Shown here: piece by piece, positions 20,341-29,733 of the stretch
How the letters are laid out: every line of letters starts with the position of its first letter
How positions within the stretch are numbered: position 1 is the stretch's first letter
Assembly: GCA_940337035.1 (NCBI GenBank)
Contig: CALNHX010001056.1
Span: 1 to 64,000 of the forward strand
Length of the DNA stretch: 64,000 bases
Direction: 5' to 3'
Origin: Agriotes lineatus
Lineage: Eukaryota > Arthropoda > Insecta > Coleoptera > Elateridae
Program-made: the position numbers and the translations under genes
The notes under the pieces: generated by a model
Seen by the model: the letters and a program-made list of their open reading frames with translations, nothing else
The model's database searches: none
Told to the model about the DNA's origin: nothing

Positions 20341-22990
20341 GTATTAAAAACAGAAATATGTATTCACAGATTGTAAGGCAGGTCAAACGTATGCACTGTG
20401 ATAACGGAGCACACGCGTGGCATCCACACCACTTCACTGCTTACCTTTGAATTAGTACATTTTTATAGGAAATAACACTTCTTTTACTTTTGTTGTTTTT
20501 GAAATGTTTATTTTCAAAACTTCCACTTCTGACCTCTTTACAGAGTGTTTTAAATGTTATCAATCAAGTGCAATATACACGGTGAACCAAAGAAAACGGT
20601 ACAGATTTTATAAAGCCTTATTTATTAGGCACTAATATTTTTATATAATTAATATACTATCGAAGAGATTAATTGTTATAGATGGAAATGAAGCACTTTT
20701 ACTTTAAGGACATAGTACCAATTCAAAGTCGTGCATGGTTAAATGAATCGATGCAGAGAATGGTGTTTTTGTAGAAAAATCTATCACGTGAAACAACGGC
20801 TCTAGCGCATACCTTTCTAAACCTTAACGATTGCTGACGAATTTAGAAAATACAACAATAATAACAAAAATTATTTAAATAATTGTTATAAATGCAATTT
20901 AAAACGATGATTCAATATGTCCAGCATTTTTATAAACAATTATTTTCAAATAAATGAAAGAAAATTCATTGCCTACTAATTCTGTTACAGATTTATTTTC
21001 ACATTATTAAAAAAATCTGTTTTCGTTTGGCCTTCATTAAAGTGAAATAAAATCGAAATAAACCGTTATATTATTGCAGATAAGATATGTTTTCTATCTC
21101 CAAAGTGTAAAGCTTTCGCTTATTAGTCCAGTCCTTAGGTACTTTTTTGGTTGCAAAAGGTTGCGGAGTTTTGAAACTTGGCACGATTGTATGCTTGGTG
21201 GCCCTAAGTATGACCCTAAGTTTGCGAACTCAAGCGACCGCCGCTCGCACCGCCATCTTGAAAAAATGGCGGCCAAAAGCAGTTTTTTGGCATATAACTC
21301 GGCTCTTGTAGGTTTTAGGAAAACAAATTGCAATAAAAAATTTAAAAGAGTAACATTTGCTACAAAATCATTTCTATAATTTTTTTGTCAGATTAATACT
21401 TTCCGAGTTACAGGACGAACCATGCGGCAATTTTTTTAAAATCTCGTATCTGGTACTTTTTACCAATTATGTATTAACTAGCTGAAACTCGCGTCATTAA
21501 CCGCATTTAAAATGTACGACGAATTTAATAACTCTTGATACACGAAAGAAAGTTTTAAAAGCACGCTAAAGATCGGCAGTAAGGAGAAAGTTTCAAAAAA
21601 AAAAATTTCAAATGGAAAGTCTCTGGAAAGGAAACGCTCGTCTCTGGAAGGCGTCCTAATTAATACGACGTTGTTAGAACGCACTCAAAAAAAATTCGGA
21701 AAGAATTAATGCTCTTATGAGATTATATGTGAGAATTATTTCCGCCACCGAAATAATTTTCAGCTGCCTGCAATCTGTGTTTCTTTTCAGGTTTAAGCCG
21801 TTGAGGCGTTCAGCGTCATAAAAATACAAATACGGTAACTCAAGTATCCAGTTACGCCGTTACTGTTATTGTTAAATAACTCGATTACCTAATTATTATT
21901 TCTTTGTCATTTTAAACTGGAATTGTTATTATTATCTCTATAATAGCAACCATAAGTAAGTGTTTATAATGTTTATATGCTAGCGAGTTAATTTACTTCT
22001 TAAATCGTTAGTGAATTAATAGTAGATTGTTCTACAAGTTAAGAAAAGTAAGTTTTCCAGCAAATGTAAAAGTTTTACGTGAGCATGGAAGAATCACTTT
22101 TTCAATTTGTTGAACATTGGTCAAAGTATGGAAGCTCAATGTTTATTGTACTGTATAAATATAAATAACCATTATACATTATAGAATAGACCTTATTTGA
22201 AAATGGCTGAATCTGTTATTAATTCATTTAGTTCATTTTTAGCTGAAATCAATATTATTTTGACCAGTTATAAAAAGTATCAGAAAGTCACTTTTTTAGT
22301 GTCACCAATGGCAATGTGAAAAAGTAATACATTATAAGGAAGAGAAAAGCATAATTTTTCCCAAGATGTGCGTTTGCAGCTAAAGGGCGAAGCCGAGCAC
22401 TACAAGTACACAGAGGGAAAAATGGTGTTCTGCCCTGCCGTGTATATACAATTGTTTCAACGACCAGGATCAGAACCGTAAGAAACATATTTTTGTATTA
22501 CTGTAAATCAAAATTATGCTGTAATATTTAGCAGTCCTTGAACTGTGTTATTTTACGAATACCATGACAACAGACATTTTAATTTGGTTTTATATTGTCT
22601 CTTGAAAGAAAATGTGTTCTTTCTGTGACAATTGTATCTTAAAACAAAGGCAATTAAAATTTGTAAAGAAACTGTGACAGTAAGTAACTGAAAAAAGTAA
22701 TTGTGATTCTGCGTCAAATGTATTTTTTTCTCTTTATTATTATTAGTAAATTGGGAGTACGTGTTTCTGTGAAAGAAAACATTAGCAAAGGTATTTTCTC
22801 AATGATGCTGTTAAAAAGAATTTCCACGCCATTTCTTATAAATCGTGTTTGCGTACCCCTCCTCGAAACAATTGCTTTATTGTTCTTTCTCCTTCTATGT
22901 CCTGGATTACATTTATCTCTTTAGGTATATTTCTATAGCTAACTTCAAATTCTTCGTATTTATTGGTATCGCAAATACACGTTGTTGCTA
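20341..22990. other. 2.6 kb without recognisable genes
   Basis: AT-rich DNA. Around 21180-21440 lies a distinctive stretch with CGCCATCTTG, ATGGCGGCC, GGCATATAACTCGG and CGAGTTACAGGACG that has the feel of a repeat-family noncoding region, which I cannot name. Short frames of 65-100 codons (for example 21074-21379) show no domain. Confidence 0.45.
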
Positions 22991-23021
22991 GGTCAAAGAA
23001 ATGTAATACACAAAATCGGAG

Positions 23022-23435
23022 TTACCATCTTGTTTTAAAGAACTTTTTGTAAACAATATTTTTTGTATGCCGTGCACCACCTTTCATTGCTACTTTCAAT
23101 CCTTTCATAGTTTTTACTGGAGAAAAAGCAACATATAATTGCCCATGTGAAAATACAGGAATATTTAGATACAAACCAACTTTAGTGAACGTTTGCCCGT
23201 GACTTTTATTTATTGTCATTGCAAAAGAAAGTCTAATAAGAAATTGTTCACGCTTTAATACAAATGGCAAATTGGTATCAGATGGGTATAAAGTGATACC
23301 TGGAATCAATACATGCTTTCCCTTGTTTACCCCGCATGCAACTGAGCAACCAATAGTACATCTGCCCATATGTTGTACAATTAACCTAGACCCATTGCAG
23401 AAGCCACTCTTTATATCTAAATTTCTCAATAGCAT
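23022..23435 (-). pseudogene. PIF1-like helicase C-terminal part (Helitron)
   Basis: The frame begins MLLRNLDIKSGFCNGSRLIV, the LLRN-D...GL.NGTR block of Helitron/PIF1 helicases. It has the motif with FAMTINKSHGQTF (usually AMTINKSQGQT) and ends with VAFSPVKTMKGLKV, the LYVA.SR..S..GLK block with Phe-Ser-Pro replacing the usual Ser-Arg. Upstream Walker motifs are not in this piece. The changes at conserved positions and the missing core indicate a non-functional copy. Confidence 0.8.
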
Positions 23436-23462
23436 AACAATTGCACCAATTTTGAAGGGGAA

Positions 23463-23870
23463 TCAGGGTTCTGTACATACTTTTCCCTTCAGCTTGGTGG
23501 TTTTGAGAATTGTCAACAATGGCAATGTGTAGCTGATTTGTGGAAGTGGTATAAAATCCGAAAGTTGTCGACTACAAACTTTCATTGAATCATCGATGGC
23601 ATAGTAAGCGGTAGCCTCTGATTCTTCTATAGACAAACTTCTGTGGAAGTCTTCAAATAATGCAGCTTTAAATTCGTGCCACAATTGTAAAGCATTTGAT
23701 ACGCTACAAAATAAAAGTAATGTTGCAAATACATTCCTCAGTTGTGATGGAAGCTGAAAATTTACAACTTTAGCTAAACATCGTGCATATTCTCGATCAT
23801 CAAGTAATAAACCGGATTCTTTGGCAGCTTCAAGGAATGTATCGTAAACTTGGCCATTAATGGTTTTCAA
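23463..23870 (-). pseudogene. Helitron RepHel middle fragment
   Basis: The 135-aa frame starts KTINGQVYDTFLEAAKESGL, then LLDDREY and later LPSQLRNVFATLLLFC. This pattern (fresh ..F..AA...GLL.DD.EW, LR.LFA.LL) is the segment between the Rep and helicase domains in Helitron proteins. A tail after residue 110 joins unrelated-looking sequence. It lies 28 bp upstream of the helicase fragment on the same strand, so a deletion has joined the two. Confidence 0.75.
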
Positions 23871-24003
23871 ATCATCAAATGACAGCTGACATGTTACAAT
23901 TCTATCTACGTTCTCTGCAGTTCCTAACTTGTCGTCTCCTAAAATCTATTTTTTTTTAATTATTGAAAGTTTTGGAGAGTATCTTTATAAATACCTGCAA
24001 GAA

Positions 24004-24136
24004 TTTAAAGCATGTGACAATGTGGTATTCCGCTTTTTTGAAATTCTGTTACACAAACATAAGCAAGATGATTGTGTAGTATTTTTTGTTTGAGACGATC
24101 AAGTTTCAATTTAAATACGCGTGCAACTATATCGTT
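24004..24136 (-). pseudogene. Helitron Rep HUH-motif fragment
   Basis: The minus strand reads NDIVARVFKLKLDRLKQKIL and then YVCVTEFQKSGIPHCHML followed by a stop. This is the Helitron_like_N block holding the HUH nuclease motif, here P-H-C-H with both histidines (24011-24025). In an intact protein this domain nicks the transposon end. Only about 45 residues remain. Confidence 0.75.
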
Positions 24137-24251
24137 CGAGTAATTCATCGTCGATCAGAATACCTGAAAATGGCGAAAAGAATACCATAGTTCCCAGGTG
24201 AATTAACATCGGCTGTACTAAGAAAACCTACAAAAAAAGGCATGTTCATAT

Positions 24252-24555
24252 TTCATTTTCTTATATGGGTATTTCGCCACTCTGCAAATTAAAATATTAA
24301 ATAACGAAAATATTAACAACGAACGTTTCGAGGGACAATCTGCCCTCGTTATCAACGAATAACAATTAAAACTAACAAGAACTTATCTTTTTTTCACTGG
24401 AAGAAAAAACGACCAACCTCCAATGAATTTTCTGACATTGACGTTTGTTGATATCTGTACCTACTTGATCTCATCTTTAAGAATCGATAGCCAACTATTG
24501 TCTAAAAATATTGAGAAAGACGACACGCATTTTTCTTCGTTAAGTAAAATGTATG
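24252..24555 (-). repeat. Penelope-like element, left copy of 304-bp direct repeat
   Basis: Repeats at 26877-27180 without a difference visible by eye. It includes the end of the reading frame and 3' flanking DNA. Direct terminal repeats of this sort (pseudo-LTRs) arise from partial tandem copies of Penelope-like elements. Confidence 0.9.
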
Positions 24556-26881
24556 CCGTTTCCTTAATTTTTCGCCTTGTTGACATCGATTCTTTAGACA
24601 AGATCTTTGTGTTGTCCCATTGTATTTTATGGTTTTCATCCCAAGCATGTTCTGCCAGCTTAGACTTATTGAATTGATACGTTTTCAACATATTTTTATG
24701 TTCTTTAACTCTTACTGCTAAAGGCCTGGATGTTTCACCGATATAATATTTCCCGCATTCACAGGGAATACTATATATACAATTCCTTGAATGCTGTTCT
24801 TCGTTGAACGGTTTAGTTTTTGTAAGAACTGACCGTAAAGTATTCATCGTTTTGAATACCGTCCTAACATTGAATCTATTTCCAATTCGTCTAATTTTGT
24901 CAGATATGCCTGGAATATATGGTATAGTAAGAGTATTATATTTTTGAGTGTCATTCCTTTGTATGTGTGTGGCATTGCTTCGTGTATTGAAAATGTTCCG
25001 CACAAGAGTCTCTGGATAGCCATTATCTTGTAAAACATTAATAATAAATTCTTTCTCTTTTTTGAAAATTGTATCATTAGAGCAAACAACTTTGGCTCTG
25101 TCGTAAAGACTTTTTACAACGCCTGTCTTTATGTTTTTGTGATGGTTAGAATTAAAATGTAAGTACCTATTAGTATTGGTTTTCTTACGGTATACTGATG
25201 TTTCAAAAGTATTTATTGTGCGTGTGATTAGTGTATCAAGAAAGGGTAACTGATTGTTTTGCTCTGTTTCTAATGTGAATTTGATGGAGGTTTCTTTACT
25301 GTTAATATGTTCAAGAAATTTGCCCACCTCATCTATATCATGAGGCCAAATTGCAAAAACATCATCGACATATCTCCACCAAACTACTGGTTTGTTGGTG
25401 TACGTGTAGACATGTTGTTGTTCAAAGTCTTCCATAAAAATGTTACTAACAATGGGAGATAAAGGTGAACCCATTGCCATCCCGAAATCTTGTTGGTAAA
25501 ATTCATTGTTTAGTTGAAAGTATGTCGTTTTAATGCATAGTGTTAAGAGTTCCATAATGGTACCAACGTTTAATGTTGTTCGTGTATGTAATGTGTTATC
25601 GTTTTGTAGCTTATGTTTAATGATGTTGAGTGTTTTGTCTACTGGAACATTAGTGAAGAGACTAACTACATCGAAACTAACCATTAAGTGTTGTGTGTTT
25701 ATGTTTGCTTCTTTAAGTTTTTCAAGGAAATGGGGCGTGTTCTTTATATACGTGTCTGTATTTCCTGATATAGGAGTCAGTATCTTAAGTAAATATTTAG
25801 CTAAACTGTGACAAGGAGAACCTATAGAACTAACTATCGGCCTAAGTGGTACATTTGGTTTGTGTATCTTTGGTAATCCATAAAAATGTGGTGGTTTACT
25901 GTAGTGTGGTGTTAGCGTACGTCTTACAAAATCTGTAAATTGTTCTCTGTGTTTGTAAAGTGTTCTGTATATTTTTGTTTCTATTGTATGTGTTGGATCT
26001 TTATTTAGTTTAGTGTATTGTCCCTCACTAATTAGTGTTAAAAGTTTTTCGTTGTATGTGGTTGTGTCAAGTACTACTGTGGCGTTGCCTTTGTCTGCAG
26101 GTAGAATTTTAATTGTGTTATCGGTTTTTAGTGTGTGTAGTGAATGTTTTTCTTGTTTGGATATATTTTGTCTGATTGTGTAAGGTCGTTCTAGTATGAT
26201 TTTGTTTCTAATTCTGTATTCCTGTCTAATGTCTTCTGGAAGTTTTTGACAAGTCTCTTCTATAGCTGTAACTAAATCAAGTTTATTAATTCGTTTTGGC
26301 GCCACTGCGTAGTTGAGCCCTTTGCCAAGAACTAATTTTTCAGTGGCGTTTAGTTCTTTAGAAGACAGATTAGCTACAGTTTTATTTAAAAAAGTGTCAC
26401 TGTTCTTTAGTGTATTTAGTTCAATTGTGTGTTTTTCTTGTATGAGGTGTTGGTACTTTTTTAAATGTGTACGTTTTTGCTCTGTGTGTGTTTTGTTGTA
26501 GGTATTACTAATAGAGTTGTACATACGATTGAAATCGTCTTCCCGTACATCCCTTTGCATAACCTGTTCCAGTTTGTTTATGTCAGAAAATAGTATCACT
26601 TTGTTATGTCTGTGAAACTGTATTCTGTCTCTAACTAGAGCTTCACTAGCTCTTTTCATGATATTACTAGAACGAGCACTTACATAAGGTGCTTTGAGTC
26701 TAAACCCTTTTGGAATAATACAGCTATTTCTACAACGACATAGGAAAGTTATACTATTTTCAGAGTGTGCCAGCTTCTTGTAAAGTGTTTCCCAACTTCG
26801 GAAGTTACTAGTTATATTAGGCCCATACCTTTGATTAAGATAATCTCTGAAACTTCTTTGTGGCGTGAATTCATAATTCAT
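24461..26881 (-). CDS. Penelope-like RT plus GIY-YIG endonuclease
   Basis: I place the start at ATG 26881 (806 aa); the open frame extends 33 codons further upstream into the direct repeat. The N-terminal region is Lys/Asn-rich. RT blocks follow: TDNTIKILPADKGNATVVLD, YGLPKIHKPNVPLRPI, VSFDVVSLFTNVPVD (motif A), GMAMGSPLSPIVSNIFM (motif B) and WWRYVDDVFAIW (motif C, YVDD). Near the C terminus CIYSIPCECGKYYIGETSRP with R and H residues downstream is the GIY-YIG nuclease typical of Penelope-like elements. No frameshift or stop is visible, so it may be functional. It has no link to the Polinton beyond position. Confidence 0.9.
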   Translation of the reverse strand: MNYEFTPQRSFRDYLNQRYGPNITSNFRSWETLYKKLAHSENSITFLCRCRNSCIIPKGFRLKAPYVSARSSNIMKRASEALVRDRIQFHRHNKVILFSDINKLEQVMQRDVREDDFNRMYNSISNTYNKTHTEQKRTHLKKYQHLIQEKHTIELNTLKNSDTFLNKTVANLSSKELNATEKLVLGKGLNYAVAPKRINKLDLVTAIEETCQKLPEDIRQEYRIRNKIILERPYTIRQNISKQEKHSLHTLKTDNTIKILPADKGNATVVLDTTTYNEKLLTLISEGQYTKLNKDPTHTIETKIYRTLYKHREQFTDFVRRTLTPHYSKPPHFYGLPKIHKPNVPLRPIVSSIGSPCHSLAKYLLKILTPISGNTDTYIKNTPHFLEKLKEANINTQHLMVSFDVVSLFTNVPVDKTLNIIKHKLQNDNTLHTRTTLNVGTIMELLTLCIKTTYFQLNNEFYQQDFGMAMGSPLSPIVSNIFMEDFEQQHVYTYTNKPVVWWRYVDDVFAIWPHDIDEVGKFLEHINSKETSIKFTLETEQNNQLPFLDTLITRTINTFETSVYRKKTNTNRYLHFNSNHHKNIKTGVVKSLYDRAKVVCSNDTIFKKEKEFIINVLQDNGYPETLVRNIFNTRSNATHIQRNDTQKYNTLTIPYIPGISDKIRRIGNRFNVRTVFKTMNTLRSVLTKTKPFNEEQHSRNCIYSIPCECGKYYIGETSRPLAVRVKEHKNMLKTYQFNKSKLAEHAWDENHKIQWDNTKILSKESMSTRRKIKETAYILLNEEKCVSSFSIFLDNSWLSILKDEIK

Positions 26882-27219
26882 TTTCTTATATGGGTATTTC
26901 GCCACTCTGCAAATTAAAATATTAAATAACGAAAATATTAACAACGAACGTTTCGAGGGACAATCTGCCCTCGTTATCAACGAATAACAATTAAAACTAA
27001 CAAGAACTTATCTTTTTTTCACTGGAAGAAAAAACGACCAACCTCCAATGAATTTTCTGACATTGACGTTTGTTGATATCTGTACCTACTTGATCTCATC
27101 TTTAAGAATCGATAGCCAACTATTGTCTAAAAATATTGAGAAAGACGACACGCATTTTTCTTCGTTAAGTAAAATGTATGAGTAGAGTACCTACACGGGT
27201 TCTGGCTCAAAATGTGTCA

Positions 27220-27280
27220 CTGCGCAGGTTTTCTGCGCAGGTGTCTGCGCAGGTCTGCGCGCGCAGGTCTGCGCGCGCAG
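27220..27280. repeat. CTGCGCAGG / CTGCGCGCGCAGG cluster in left terminus
   Basis: Five to six TGCGC units occur within 61 bp, several as the palindromes CTGCGCAG and CTGCGCGCGCAG. Absent from the right terminus. The motif resembles the GCGC-rich half-site of NRF-1-type factors, but spacing differs, so function is open. Confidence 0.7.
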
Positions 27281-27329
27281 GTTTATCAAGGTCGTTGGTC
27301 TAGTCGGGGGTCACGGGTCTAGCCTAGGG

Positions 27330-27360
27330 TCAAGGTCACGGGCCTCACCTAGGTCACGTG
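27330..27360. promoter_or_regulatory. Nuclear-receptor half-site TCAAGGTCA and E-box in left terminus
   Basis: TCAAGGTCA, the extended monomer site of FTZ-F1/NR5- and ERR-type receptors, is at 27330-27338. AGGTCACGTG at 27351-27360 joins another AGGTCA half-site to the E-box CACGTG. Binding is inferred from motif match only. Confidence 0.45.
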
Positions 27361-27554
27361 CCACTTCCGGGAATTTTTTGGGTTAAAAGTGTAGTTTTTG
27401 AAATTTTCCCACGCTCGAGCGTCTGGAATGCAGACATGTTCATTCTTGCAGGATGTTATCAGTAAATCAGAAGCTATCAACATTTTCTCAGGCTCGACCG
27501 GATGTGAGTCATCGTCTGAGTACGCAGTCTATTCTTGCAGGATGTTATCAGTAG

Positions 27555-27614
27555 AACAATGGCATCCATTGTTTTAAAATCAGCACGAAATTCGAGAACA
27601 ATGAAGCTATTGTT
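27555..27614. promoter_or_regulatory. SOX-like inverted motifs, left terminus
   Basis: AACAATGGCATCCATTGTT (27555-27573) and AACAATGAAGCTATTGTT (27597-27614) are facing copies of AACAATG, the HMG-box (SOX) consensus. The right terminus has a longer series. They may equally be structural palindromes. Confidence 0.45.
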
Positions 27615-27811
27615 GTCTGGAGATAAAAAAAAATGTGTTGATCTGCAAAAAATTCAAACAAAGAAACCCATTGTTTTAGAAAAATCAACACAGTTGGAAG
27701 TTTTTGCTAATACAGTTGATGAGTCTAGAGATTAAAATGTGCTGATTTGCAAAAATGATCTTGAAATAAATTTGTCAAGTACTGATGTCTGTTAGACAAA
27801 CAAAAAAGAAT

Positions 27812-27895
27812 TACCAGGTGTGGGGTTCGAACCCACGCTTCCCTTAGGGAACCAGAGCTTAAATCTGGCGCCTTAGACCACTCGGCCAACCTGGC
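27812..27895 (-). tRNA. tRNA-Leu (anticodon UAA)
   Basis: The 84-nt minus-strand sequence folds as a type II tRNA: acceptor GCCAGGT/ACCTGGT, a D-arm with TGGCCGAGTGG (A box), anticodon stem CCAGA/TCTGG around loop TTTAAGC (anticodon TAA), a long variable arm TTCCCTAAGGGAAG and T-arm GTGGGTTCGAACCCCAC (B box). Discriminator A and an immediate downstream T-run (TTCTTTTTT) suit RNA polymerase III transcription. The only weak point is a G-U pair at the first acceptor position. It lies inside the Polinton, between the left inverted repeat and the first protein gene. Confidence 0.93.
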
Positions 27896-28007
27896 ATGTT
27901 CCTGTAATCGGGCACAATGGTGTAATAAAACAACAATGTAAATATATTTGTATTTATTTACCTAAAACATACATGTATAAAAATTATTATAAATACATAT
28001 CAGCTAA
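27896..28007. other. AT-rich spacer between tRNA and 105-aa gene
   Basis: Contains TTTATT/AATAAA-type sequences that may serve as the polyadenylation region of the minus-strand genes. Nothing else seen. Confidence 0.4.
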
Positions 28008-28325
28008 TTATTGTGCTACGGATGTCATCTCTGTCTGAACGATTTCCTCGAAGACAAGTTTCGTGCTGCTCCCACACTTGCCACCCGAGATGATATTGTA
28101 GCGACGTTTTCCTAATTGTTGCAAGTCAGCATCTGTTAGGCAATCGTAACGTGCTGGTAGAATGAATCTGAAGTTGTCCAATTCCACCGCCACTTTATTG
28201 CCGTATTTAGTCGGACATCGATACACATTTATTATTAGATATTTTTCGTCAATCTTCAAATTTCGTACATTTCCCCACTCTTTAACCTCATTTAAGTTGC
28301 AAAGTTTCTGGTTGAAATCTGCCAT
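28008..28325 (-). CDS. 105-aa Polinton protein, unknown function
   Basis: A compact protein starting MADFNQKLCNLNEVKEWGNV, with a strand-rich middle (KYLIINVYRCPTKYGNKVAV) and GGKCGSSTKLVFEE near the end. No signal peptide or membrane segment. It is the last minus-strand gene before the left terminus, 106 bp from the integrase tail. Placement and the clean reading frame argue it is real. The Tyr/Lys-rich strand pattern could suit a nucleic-acid-binding protein, but I do not recognise the family. Confidence 0.65.
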   Translation of the reverse strand: MADFNQKLCNLNEVKEWGNVRNLKIDEKYLIINVYRCPTKYGNKVAVELDNFRFILPARYDCLTDADLQQLGKRRYNIISGGKCGSSTKLVFEEIVQTEMTSVAQ

Positions 28326-28430
28326 GTTTTTGGAAGGAACGTGTGCAGGAGAATGATAAAAATACTACAGCACATCAGGTTTATATAGCACCGATGAAAA
28401 TTAAGTGATGAGTCATCACAACGTGGTAAT

Positions 28431-29411
28431 TTAGACAATATTTTTAGCATCAATCCAGCTATTGTGCTGATTTGAAAATCCAAGCCATTTTACAAATACT
28501 TTGTTACGTTTTCGTTTTATTACACGTTCAACGAGATGTATGTCTGGATATTTAACTTTTTGAAGCTCAAGATCGTAGAAACATCCTTGAATAGACCGAT
28601 GGGAAGCATCTTTTAGTAGATAGGTAATAGGATTAGTTAATTTAACTTGATCGATTGTGAATATTTCATTAGTCTAGTTGGGCGTATATCCTTTATCGAA
28701 TATTGTTCGATATTTGCTAATTCGCACAGGATCGCCAACCTTAAATTTTACATTACTTAAATCGGTCATTTTTATATGATTATAGGCTTGATTGAGAATT
28801 TCCTTCTCATTACTCTTATTCACATCAACCGGTCTTTTACCAATTGTACTATGTTTTTTGTGATTGTAGGTGTGACTGACTTGAGATAATAGAGAAAGCC
28901 ATTTGTATGAACCTTGCAAACTAAACATCTTCCACATAATAGATTTAAGTGTACGATTTACTCTTTCAACGACACACGCTTTTTTCGAGCTAAATGTTGA
29001 GAAATGGTTAATTTTATATTTATTCATCAGTGTTTGAAAATCTTTATTGAAAAACTCTTTACCCTGATCTGTCTGCAAGTTCTTCGGAATTCTACCGCTT
29101 TCAGATAGTATTTTTTCAGTTGCACTAGTAACTTCCTTAGAGGTTTTGGTTTTTATAGGCTCTAACCAAACATATTTTGAAAATACATCTATAATTACTA
29201 AAATATATCGATAACCTTTATTTACTTTAGAGTATGGTATCATTTCTACTAAATCAGCCTGATGAAGATCATCCAATCCTTTTACTATTACACGACGCCT
29301 TCGAAAATTTATTCGTGCAGGCTTATGCAACTCATCTACTATTTGAGCCTTAATCGAACTGTTTATTTTCTTCCGGGTCATTTTGAACCTCTCTAAATGA
29401 GACAGTTTCAC
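28431..29411 (-). pseudogene. Polinton rve integrase, nonsense codon at 28674-28676
   Basis: The retroviral-type integrase core is clear. Asp-53 lies in HQADLVEMIPY, Asp-115 in LQTDQGKEFFN and Glu-149 in VVERVNRTLK, with the host-typical YNHKKHSTIGKRP segment after it. It would join the linear element into host DNA. Translation stops at TAG (28674-28676) after 245 residues, just past the KVGDPVRIS block. The same frame then stays open for 80 codons to TAA at 28431-28433 and contains a chromodomain-like end (VFVKWLGF, NSWI), so the TAG looks like a single nonsense change from a Trp codon. No N-terminal zinc-binding HHCC is visible in this frame. Confidence 0.88.
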
Positions 29412-29733
29412 TAACTGAAGGTTTAGGCGGAGGTTTAGTTAGTTTTAGAGAAAAGTAGAGTTGATCAATTTCAGCTTGAATGTCTGCAATAATTTCATTT
29501 GCTATTTCTATATTTGTACTAGCAGAGTTTTCGTGTTTGGAAAGTCGATAAATAATCTTATTAAGTTCTTTGTTAAGGAGGGTTTTGTTGACAGAATCCT
29601 CTTCCAATAGAAGATTGGCTAATCGTTTATGTTGAAGATTAAAATATTCACAGTCATCGTAAAAGTATAGATTTCTGTGCTGAATGTGACGACCGAACTT
29701 ATCTCTCGACATTGTCGAACTGACTTTATTCAA
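29350..29733 (-). CDS. 127-aa Polinton protein, overlaps integrase start
   Basis: Polar, helix-rich protein (MNKVSSTMSRDKFGRHIQHR start; LNKELNKIIYRLSKHENS; EIIADIQAEIDQLYFSLKL) likely to form a coiled coil, ending with a Pro/Glu-rich tail. Its last 62 bp overlap the integrase start, and its first 8 bp overlap the end of the 305-aa gene upstream. Three minus-strand genes are thus packed end to end, suggesting joint transcription. Alternative starts exist at Met-8. I do not recognise the family; a small virion or core protein is possible. Confidence 0.65.
   Translation of the reverse strand: MNKVSSTMSRDKFGRHIQHRNLYFYDDCEYFNLQHKRLANLLLEEDSVNKTLLNKELNKIIYRLSKHENSASTNIEIANEIIADIQAEIDQLYFSLKLTKPPPKPSVSETVSFREVQNDPEENKQFD

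Larger units (their letters stand above)
22990..24140 (-). mobile_element. Helitron relic (Rep/helicase pieces)
   Basis: Three minus-strand coding pieces appear in the order Rep HUH region (24004-24136), helicase middle part (23463-23870) and PIF1-like helicase C terminus (23022-23435). This order is that of a Helitron RepHel protein, with most of the helicase core deleted. I could not identify the Helitron 5'-TC or 3' hairpin-CTRR ends. Confidence 0.75.
24252..27180 (-). mobile_element. Penelope-like retroelement with pseudo-LTRs
   Basis: A full-length-looking element: one long ORF with RT and GIY-YIG domains, bounded by 304-bp direct repeats. The upstream (right) repeat stops at AAAATGTATG exactly where the Polinton terminus begins, so an adjacent tandem copy was cut there. 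Lack of coding lesions and repeat identity suggest recent activity. Confidence 0.9.
27181..27630 (+). repeat. Polinton left terminal inverted repeat
   Basis: Pairs with 43857-44290 in reverse complement. The best-conserved part is 27361-27626 (from CACTTCCGGGAATTTTTT to GTTGTCTGGAGAT). Near the tip the two sides differ: only this side carries a cluster of TGCGCAGG units. Small indels separate the arms, including about 23 bp near 27466 and 17 bp near 27517. Confidence 0.9.

Noticed and set aside
21074..21379. 101-codon ORF in the 20.3-23 kb gap
   Set aside because: No domain; overlaps an opposite-strand ORF over a repeat-like noncoding stretch.
27535..27735. 66-codon ORF in the left Polinton terminus
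   Set aside because: Lies in the inverted repeat and consists of the SOX-like palindrome units; no counterpart open frame in the right terminus.
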